DNA from: Patiria miniata
Lineage: Eukaryota; Echinodermata; Asteroidea; Valvatida; Asterinidae
NCBI RefSeq assembly: GCF_015706575.1
Contig: NW_024037057.1
Location: 1,879,501-1,943,500 of the forward strand
DNA length: 64,000 nucleotides
Direction: 5' to 3'
In this document: positions 24,601 to 33,600 of the stretch, in pieces
Layout of the letters: each line of letters begins with the position of its first letter
Numbering within the stretch: the stretch's first letter is position 1
Made by a program: the position numbers and the translations under genes
Notes under the pieces: model-generated
What the model was told of the DNA's origin: nothing
Database searches by the model: none
The model's input: only the letters and a program-made list of their open reading frames with translations

Positions 24601-27600
24601 TGCGATGTCGCGCAAAACGCAGCTGGGCTGGTGTAGTGTGAATTTTTGATTGTGAAATACTGATTCACTGGTAGTATTAACCTATTGCAGTAAAATCGCG
24701 TCAACGGAGCCAGTGAAATATTGTCAAATTAAATGATAGACAAATTAACCCTGAACGCGAAAAATCTGAGACAAACTTCTCGTTAAAAAAAACCATAGGT
24801 CAAGAGGCTGGGTCTTGCTCATTTAATCAGCAAATCTGTTCACGCGAAATAGACAACGACATTCGCCGTGGTCTATTACATAGTTTAAGACCGGCCACGT
24901 GACGGGCTCTCGACCAAGAGGAATGGGTAAACTGTGTTAGGTATTTATGAATGTACCTTTACTTTATGGTTTTTTTTCTCATTATGTAGGGCCATGCGGA
25001 GACCCGTACTTCAACCTCACCGACATATCGACGGTCACACTCACGTCCCCAGCCTGGCCGCACAACTACCCTGACAGCGTGGACTGTCCCTATTTGCTGC
25101 AAGCCACACCAGGCCACCGTGTCATGGTGACTTTCATGACCTTTGACACGGAGCAGGGCTACGACAAACTGTGGATCGGCAACGGGCTCACCCCAATGAA
25201 GGACGTCATTCTACAGCTCAGCGGGTAAAGTGATATGGCTTTGTCAACGTGATCATAGTCGTGTTCATCATAAGTCCGGCTGCAAGTTAATTAGTTCACG
25301 TATACTGTCACAAGTAACAGGGGCTGAACAATTCGGGCGGTTCACAATGTAGTGCGCCACCAAGTGTTTGCCATGGAGAGAAAATTTTTCAAGTTTACGG
25401 TCGACAAACATGGCCCATTTGAACGAGTGTCAGTAGACAACTTGATTTAATTTGTTATAGATTTGGGCAAAGCGTTCTGCCGCCTTACAAAAAAAACCCA
25501 CCATATTGATCAAAAGAAAAGAAAAGGGCACATAAATAGGGGCCTACTCGAATCATACGCGTACGAAACTACTGGCAAGAAGAAAAAATTTCAAATGTCC
25601 CGCGCTGTGAATTTGTTGACCATGTACCACAATGCCTCGGGAAAAAAACCGAACTCTCCGTGGCAAACTCTTAGTGGCGCAAGGCATTGTGAGTCGCCCG
25701 AATTAAGGCGTTTTTGCCACAGTTTACTTAAACAGCTTATGTATTGACTTTGGATTGTGACAAGAACTGCGTGAACTTTGGTTGGGCTAAATTAATAACT
25801 GAACAATGCTCACAATGTTTCATCAGACGGTTTGGTTGTGAAAGGGAGGAGTGGTCATCGGCGCTATTGGATAGGTTGACAGGGACAAAATGATGTGTCA
25901 GCACAAGGTTAATATACCTTATTATGCTGCCACCAATTCAGTCGTGTTCCCTGTATCATATTATCACTGAATGATAATGATTTTATTTGTAAAAAGGAAC
26001 CTGTTCATTTTCATTCAAGCATCGTTGATTTGAATGGGAAAACAATCGAGAGCCCGTAACATGATAATGCTCTGGTGGCTTCGGTGGTTCTTATCCTGTG
26101 TGCATTCAACCATTTTTCCGGCAAACTCTTTGACCGTGCACAGCAAGCACGTAATGATCCATTAGACTTGTTTAAGCATTTTTGTTGAGAAGGTGTTAAA
26201 TTTCGATAACCTCGTGGATTGCTATTCGCCATTAGGTTATTGTGTTTGTGTAACCTGAGTGTACAATCAATTTTTACCATCTCGTTCCTTTTAACCACAG
26301 CAACGATTTTCCCTCGAGGGTTGCTTCGAAGGAGCATACGATGTATCTGATTTTTTCTTCAGACACGGTTTTCACGTATCCGGGATTTTCGCTGCGAGTT
26401 GAACAGGTTTCCCCTGACCAAGGTAAGATCTTGTTTCTTTGATATTTAAGCAATAACATTTGATAACAAAATATCAACTTATTATTCTCACACATTTCTC
26501 CCTACAGTTTCTTGTAATGCTGGGCAAACACCGTGCGACTACAAGGATTTCATATGCGTCAACGAGAACAGCGAAGGAGTATGTCCTGACCGTAAGTATT
26601 GCTCTGCTCACATGTGCTTCTTGATATGTGGATGTGGGAACGCCTCCCCTAGGCCTATATGCTCCCATTTTCACACTTGTCAAAGCACGCACCATTACGT
26701 GTCACGATTACGTTTGCGATTAGGCGTGGTGTTGTTTTGGGCGACATGAGATTAATGTAATTATGTGAAGAGTCAACTAAAATAGTGTATTTGAAGAGAA
26801 TGACATTCTTAACTGTATCTTCCCCTCCAAACCAGGGTTTCTGATTATGATTTTGCTGTCTGGAAGTTAAGGAAATGACTTTTTTGGTTGGTATCTCCAC
26901 AGTTGAATGCGACTCCGACGCTGTGACCTTCCTCGACGACGCTGTGATCGTCAAGTCGCCGGGCTATCCGCAGCCCTACCCGGCCGGCCTGTACTGCCGC
27001 TGGGACGTGCCCTCCCGCGGCCTGGCTCCAGCCACGCTGTTCCGTGTCCTGGACTTCTCCACCGAGGCAGGCGAGGATGTGGTCCAGGTCAGCGGGCTCA
27101 CTTTCCCCGGGGGTGAACCGGCGGACTACACACTGGCGGGGACCACCACCAAGATTCGCGCCGTGGTGTTCAACGCCACGACCAGCGTGACAGTCCGATT
27201 TCAGACGGACTTTAACATCCAGCTGACCGGATTTCACTTCAACCTAATCAATGTCAATTTCACCGAATGGGAATCAGGTGATTGACATTGGATTGTTGCA
27301 TGCATTGAACATCATAACACGAACAAAATAACTTTAATGTTTGGTTTTGTGTTAACGTTAAACATCCAGAAACCAATGTGTTTATCGATGTGATTAAATA
27401 AGTTAAATTGTTCGAAAATCTAATTCGATGTTGCTAAACCAAGCAGCAGTGAATCTGTCCCCTGATAACTGTTGAATGGAAAACAGTTCAACGTTCAGCA
27501 TTTTGGAATAAGTTATCATAACGTCTTGCTTTTATTTTTCCTCTTCGTTTAAACATACATTCTGACGACGGTTTTAAAGAGTGCGAGCCAGTTAATGTTG

Positions 27601-30600
27601 TCATACCGAACATTATATTTAAGCCTATCCATTCGGCATCATTTCTCTTTTGCCAGAGATGATTCGGTTTTCAGAAGCATTGCCACGAATTTTGTAGGGA
27701 AAAATCACCCCAATTCTGTGCTCCCTATCAGCATCGTCACTTTGCTAAAAATTCGCTTTTTGTATTATGATTTCTTTTTTTCAAGAGACGCCTGAATCGA
27801 ATTAGCATCGAAAGAACATACTTGAAGGAAGACTTAGTATTCACTAATACGTTTACTTGAAACTGTCTCACCTTATTGTATCTTCTTTATTGCAGATTGG
27901 TGCATCACTGACAAGCAGACGGGATTTATATGCGAAGGACTGTGTCTTGTAGCATCAGCTAAATGCGATGGATTCCTTGACTGCCTGAACGGAGAAGACG
28001 AGAACGAATGTGGTATTAAAGCTGTGGAAGCATCCAAACAGTTTACCAGCGTACAAATGTTACGAAATGTATACTCTGTTGTTGACTAATACCCTTCTGA
28101 CTGTTACTCAGACAAAATATAATTCCCCCCAAAATAATTCGAACTAACCACGTTGGTTATTTCTAACCAGCTCAAACCACGGGGCCAAGGAGTGTATTAA
28201 TACCCCCCCCCCGGGTAAAACAAACAACTATTTTAACTTTCGCATCACGTCAAGTATTAATTTCCATTACGTAATGGATGTCACGCATGCGTATTATGGT
28301 AAGTGACTTTACCTGGTTGCCACCCCCCCCCAAAAAAAAATAATCCCTGTAGTTTCAACGATACATTAAGAAATGTAGACAATTTGTTTTACAGCTGAGT
28401 ACATTTGTACCATCGTTTGACTTTTTTTTCAGCTGAGGTGTACTGCCCATCGTCCTACCACTGCAGTCAAACAAAAACCTGCATTGTCTCCGAACAGCTT
28501 TGCGATGGTGAAATTCACTGTGAGCACGGAGACGATGAAGTTGAATGTGGTGAGGGTTAATTGTGAAAAGAGCGCGATATTAACTACATGTTTATCTACA
28601 GGCTAACTGCACACAAACCCGGAACAGCAGAAAAACAAATTACTTCTAAAAATAAATCCGTTCTGTACTTAAAGTTTAAAGAAGCAATTCCGACGACAGT
28701 TGGAAACATCATTCAAATTAAAACATAACGTCCACACTTACAATTGCAGTTTTTGCGTAATCATCACAAGAAGCAATTCAGAGAGAAAAAAATGTTGGCC
28801 CCTTTGAAAATCGAGCCGTTGGAGTGGCTCGTCTTTATTCCAGTCACACAATTTCGTCGCTTTAAACAAAGGTGCTCAAACTGTTGCGCGACTTTTTTTT
28901 GTTTTGTTTAAATGAGTGGGATACCTTTTAGACGCTTGGTGGCAGAAACACAGGAGTTTTTTTCAATTATTGGGAAATTGTTTGTCGCATGGGGAGGCTG
29001 TTCATTTTTACTGTAGGGGTACAGACCTGTAAATCGACTCCCGTAGACCTCAGTGATAATTACGCGTACTTCCAACAGTTACTAAAATACTCACAACTCG
29101 TGGTTGCTTCACCCATCAAATTAAAACTTATTTCATCTTTCATTTTCTGTTCAATTTTGCGTAGAAATCCGATACTTAAGGGCTACAATTCCATCCAAAG
29201 ATGATCACCGCTAAAAGTAGTCCTGTGGCCCATCGCCATTTCGAGAAAAAAAAGATGACTGCGCTCCATTGCAAAATAGCAATTATTGTAGTGCCTAATT
29301 TTTCCGAAATCCACAGCAATTTGATCTCGCACTTCTGTGCAATGCTTCAACTCATCTGTTTTACAAACCTTCAAGTTCATGGTCAACAAAATGTCGTAAA
29401 GCAACGAAATGGAGAGCATACAAATCGTGATTTGGCCCGCATAGGCAACTTTGGGCATATATTTACAAGTCTGCTCCCGTAGACCCACATAGCGTAGCCG
29501 TTATCTGCAGAAGTGTAAACATGTTTAAGCAAATACGCAAAAAGTAACAGCGTAGCACTGACTAATATATTTACTTCGTCTTTGAGGGGCTGGGGTGCCT
29601 CCCCTTAAGACGCCTACGCATAAATACGCGTGGGAGCAGGAAACCGACATATGGAGAGGGTTGTCTTAGAAGATAATGCATTCAGGTCAGAGCGTCTCAT
29701 TACCAGTTGTAAAGTACTTAACAAAAACGATGCGTTTTGAACGTTGCAGATGACAAGCGTTGTCCAACAAATTGTTCCTGTACGTATGTCAAAGACGATT
29801 TCCACGTTATTTGTTCGCGTGACTGGAAACCACATGATATTGCTGACATTGCGAGAATCACTGTGGCACTGTGAGTATAATCCAGCTAAAATGTTCTACT
29901 ATGTGTCCTCATCTGGTCAAATCTCGTCTTGTCTCGCCAAATGTCGTCTTGTCTCATCTATTCTCGTCTAGTCTAGTCTATTCTCGTGTCGTATTGTCGC
30001 CTGTCTTCTTGCCTGGTATGTAGTCAGATCTCTTTTCATCTTGTCTTGTCTATTATCTTCACGTATCTCACACAACATTCAAAAAAAAAATATGGAAATA
30101 TGGGAACATGCACGGCATCAACTTATTATATGCATTTAAAAGCCGCCACATTTTTAACTACATGTCATGAGGGCGGGTCCAGGTTTGAATTAAAGAGGGG
30201 ACATAAGCTGCCACGAGGGGATTTTAGGAGGCATATGTTGTGTTTTTCTTCATGATTTCCCCCTTTTTTATGTGGCCGGAGCGGGTATAGATTCCCTTGC
30301 TCCCTTCCACGTTTATCCCAAACTGTATCCTTGCATGATGAATGTATTTGTTTTCATAGTAAATAACATTTGATACGATGCATTCTTTCATATAAATCGC
30401 TCAATTAAACCCATTGGAATTATTCATTGATATGTTGCACAATGTAGACGACCATATATAAACTGTCACTCAGCTTCGCAACACAAATGCTACATTAAAC
30501 ATTTGCCAACTCTATTGTTTGTATACATCAATATAGCCAGCTCACGGGGGCAACGAACCGCAGTTCTATTCAACTCTTACCGGGACTCTTCAAAGAGTTA

Positions 30601-33600
30601 AAGCTTCTTCGATCTCTGTAAGTAGAAGAGGCAAAAGAATCAGATGTTTCCTTTGGTGCGTGTACCGCGCGCGTGTTGCACATCGATCAATACTAAACAG
30701 AATGTATACATTTATGCTTGCCTATAAAGCTGTATCAATAGACAAAGACGGATAAGTTTGTCTAGAAGACCGGATAATCAATCAATTCTGTTGAATAATG
30801 CAAGTGGTAATACATTACGAAACCAACCCGATATTGAATAATCATGTTCCGCTTCGGTGGCGTTGCAATGTCTTTGTTATGGGGGGGGGGGTCGTGGAAA
30901 GGGCACTTGCACATCTGTGTCGAAAGTAGACAGATGTGTTTTTTTCGGTCACTTGGCCTCCGTAAAATAAAATAAAAAAGTGGGATGGGGGTGTATACCA
31001 TCTTCCTATGGGAAAAGGGCACTTGTTATACAAACAGGCATTTTTTTTTTTTTTGGGGGGGCGGGGTTGTAACGCAGGTGACAAAATGCACTTGTACACA
31101 AAAGGGCAGTCTGTACAAAATATTTGGGGATAAGATCCGCCTAACCACCCCCCCCCCTTAGCCACAGCGCCTTTTATGCACAGTCATAGACCGCGAAAAT
31201 CAAAGAAATGTTTTAATTTTGTAATCCTCAATGTTAAGTCCGTCTACTTTCAAATTCTATGCTGATTTGGAAATGGTAGATTGAAAAAGTACATCCAAAC
31301 AATAAATGCATTTGCACAGGACAATAGTATAATCCTTGAAATATCGACTGTACTTAATCTTGTTTTATCGTTATATCAATATTCATTGAATAAAACTTAG
31401 TGGTACCACACTGTTTTTTTATTTCAAAGCTCTGTCCCTTATAATATGCTAAACGTGATCCCACCAGGAACCTTCTACGGCTTGGGGAATCTCACATATC
31501 TGTAAGTTACATTCTTGTTTCGGGTTAAATTTCCTTTGAATTAAGATTGTACTCCAGAAAAAAAAATAAGCTTATAATTACATAAGACCCGTAAGTCAAT
31601 TTGCCAATAATGTTTAACTGTGAAGCAGTTGTCTTTACCCCCGGAGTTTAGGAAATTAAAACTGGCAATGTTTTATTCAGGGTGTGTGCCAATTAGGCGG
31701 GGGAAAAAGTAACGGACCGGTTGTGGACCTGAAGTCCCTTCAAAGAAACAAAAGTAAAAAAGTTGTTTAGTTTCAAAGTATTTCAGTAATGTAATAGTGG
31801 ATTTGTAGCCTCGTTAAGTGCAGATGTTAGCCTTATACTGTTCAGTATGCCGTAGCCAAGGGCAAAGCCTTGGCTTTAGCCATTCGATGTCACTTTTGGA
31901 ATTTTCTATTTTTCCCAGTGTTTATATGGTTCAAATTTAATTATTGTCTTCTGTATTAATCACACGTATTAATCGTGCTTCATACATGTTTTGTCTGTGT
32001 GACAGAAACATTTCTGGGAATGGCGTGACCGAGATAGTAGCCGACACATTCACTGAACTCCAGAATCTCGAGGCACTGTAAGTGAAATGAAAACTATAGT
32101 AGAGTACAATCATATACTTATCCAACCGTGACTCACCGAATTTGTGTCACATCTGATGGTCAGTCAAGGGCGGATCCAGGGGGGGGGGGGCAAAGGGGGC
32201 CATGGCAACCCAAAAAAAACGAAACCAATTTTTTTTTTATGTGACATCGCAATAAAGGCAGGCAATGAGTACACCACCATCTTTTCCTCAAAAAACATTG
32301 GTTAAAGTGGTCAGAAATTGCCTCAGATCGCACCACAAAGCATCTAGAATCCAAACATTTTTCGGGGCCCTTAAGCGGGCCCCGAACCCCACGCCGTAAT
32401 TTTTTTTGACCCATTTTTGGGGGGGACCAAATTTTTTTGGCCCCCCCCCAAAAAAAAATTGTGTTCTGGATCCGCCCTTGTGGTCAGTCTCATACATATC
32501 TGGTTCAAGCAATTATGTGACCCGAAAATGTCTAAGGCTGCATACCAAAAGGAAGAAATTGTTGGACGTAGGCCGAGGTCCAAGTAAAGGGATCAGTTTG
32601 GGGTCAGTATGACCCCCGATGCGGCAACATTTGGACCTTGAAACTGGTCACATCCGATCCGGTTTTTTTTAGAGTGAATGTTGCCGAACGATGTAGATCT
32701 GCCCATTCGTTTGCTTTTGGGCGATTTAATTCACAAGCTTGTCATGGCCTGTTCTTCTTCTTCTTCTTCATTCATTCATTTTCATGATGGCTTGATGAGT
32801 TGGGCCCAAATGTCCCTGTCGAGCATAGTGTTGGAAAGAGATGGACCACTCAGACCAGTTTCTAGCTCAATTGATGTTTTCAGGGTCATGTTGGGACGAC
32901 CTTTTCGAGGGGCTTCAGGATTCCAGAGGAGAACTTGACTAGCTGGCTCATTATGTCGATAAACGTGACCGGCTAGCCGAAGGCGACGCTGTCTGATGGT
33001 GGTGGAGATAGGGGGAAGGGCATATACAGAACAGAGTTAGGGAGATGTTGTCGCCAAGAAACGTTCTGTACAGCCCGCAACATCCGTGTATAGGTGCCAT
33101 CAATGGATGCAGAGATCTGTTTGGTCAGGGTCCAGGACTCGCAACCGTAGAGGAGGATGGATTCTACTGAGGTCTTGAAGATCTTAAGTTTGGTGGTCTT
33201 GGAGATCGAGGATCTGCTTGTGTAAAATACCATATCCAATAATATGGAGATTTAAATTTGGAAAATTAAATAAGAGATTCCCATTTCTTTCCCATGTAGG
33301 ATTATTACCGATGTACCAGCATTGAGAATCGTGGCTACGAATGCATTTGCTGGTCTTCACAAGATGAAAACTTTGTAAGCGTATATTTCTTTGCTGGTGA
33401 TGTTTTTATTAACCCTCCCCGCAGGAATCAAACTGTAAAATACAGTTTTTTTGTGCTTAATTTCTTCAATTGTGATGCGATAATTTTAAATGAGTCGTTT
33501 GTCGACCTGGTCATTTATTTTTTAACAGATTTGAAAAGAGCACAATCTCAGCATTACTGATAAGCAAACCGATATTGATACCATCTTTAATTATAACAAA

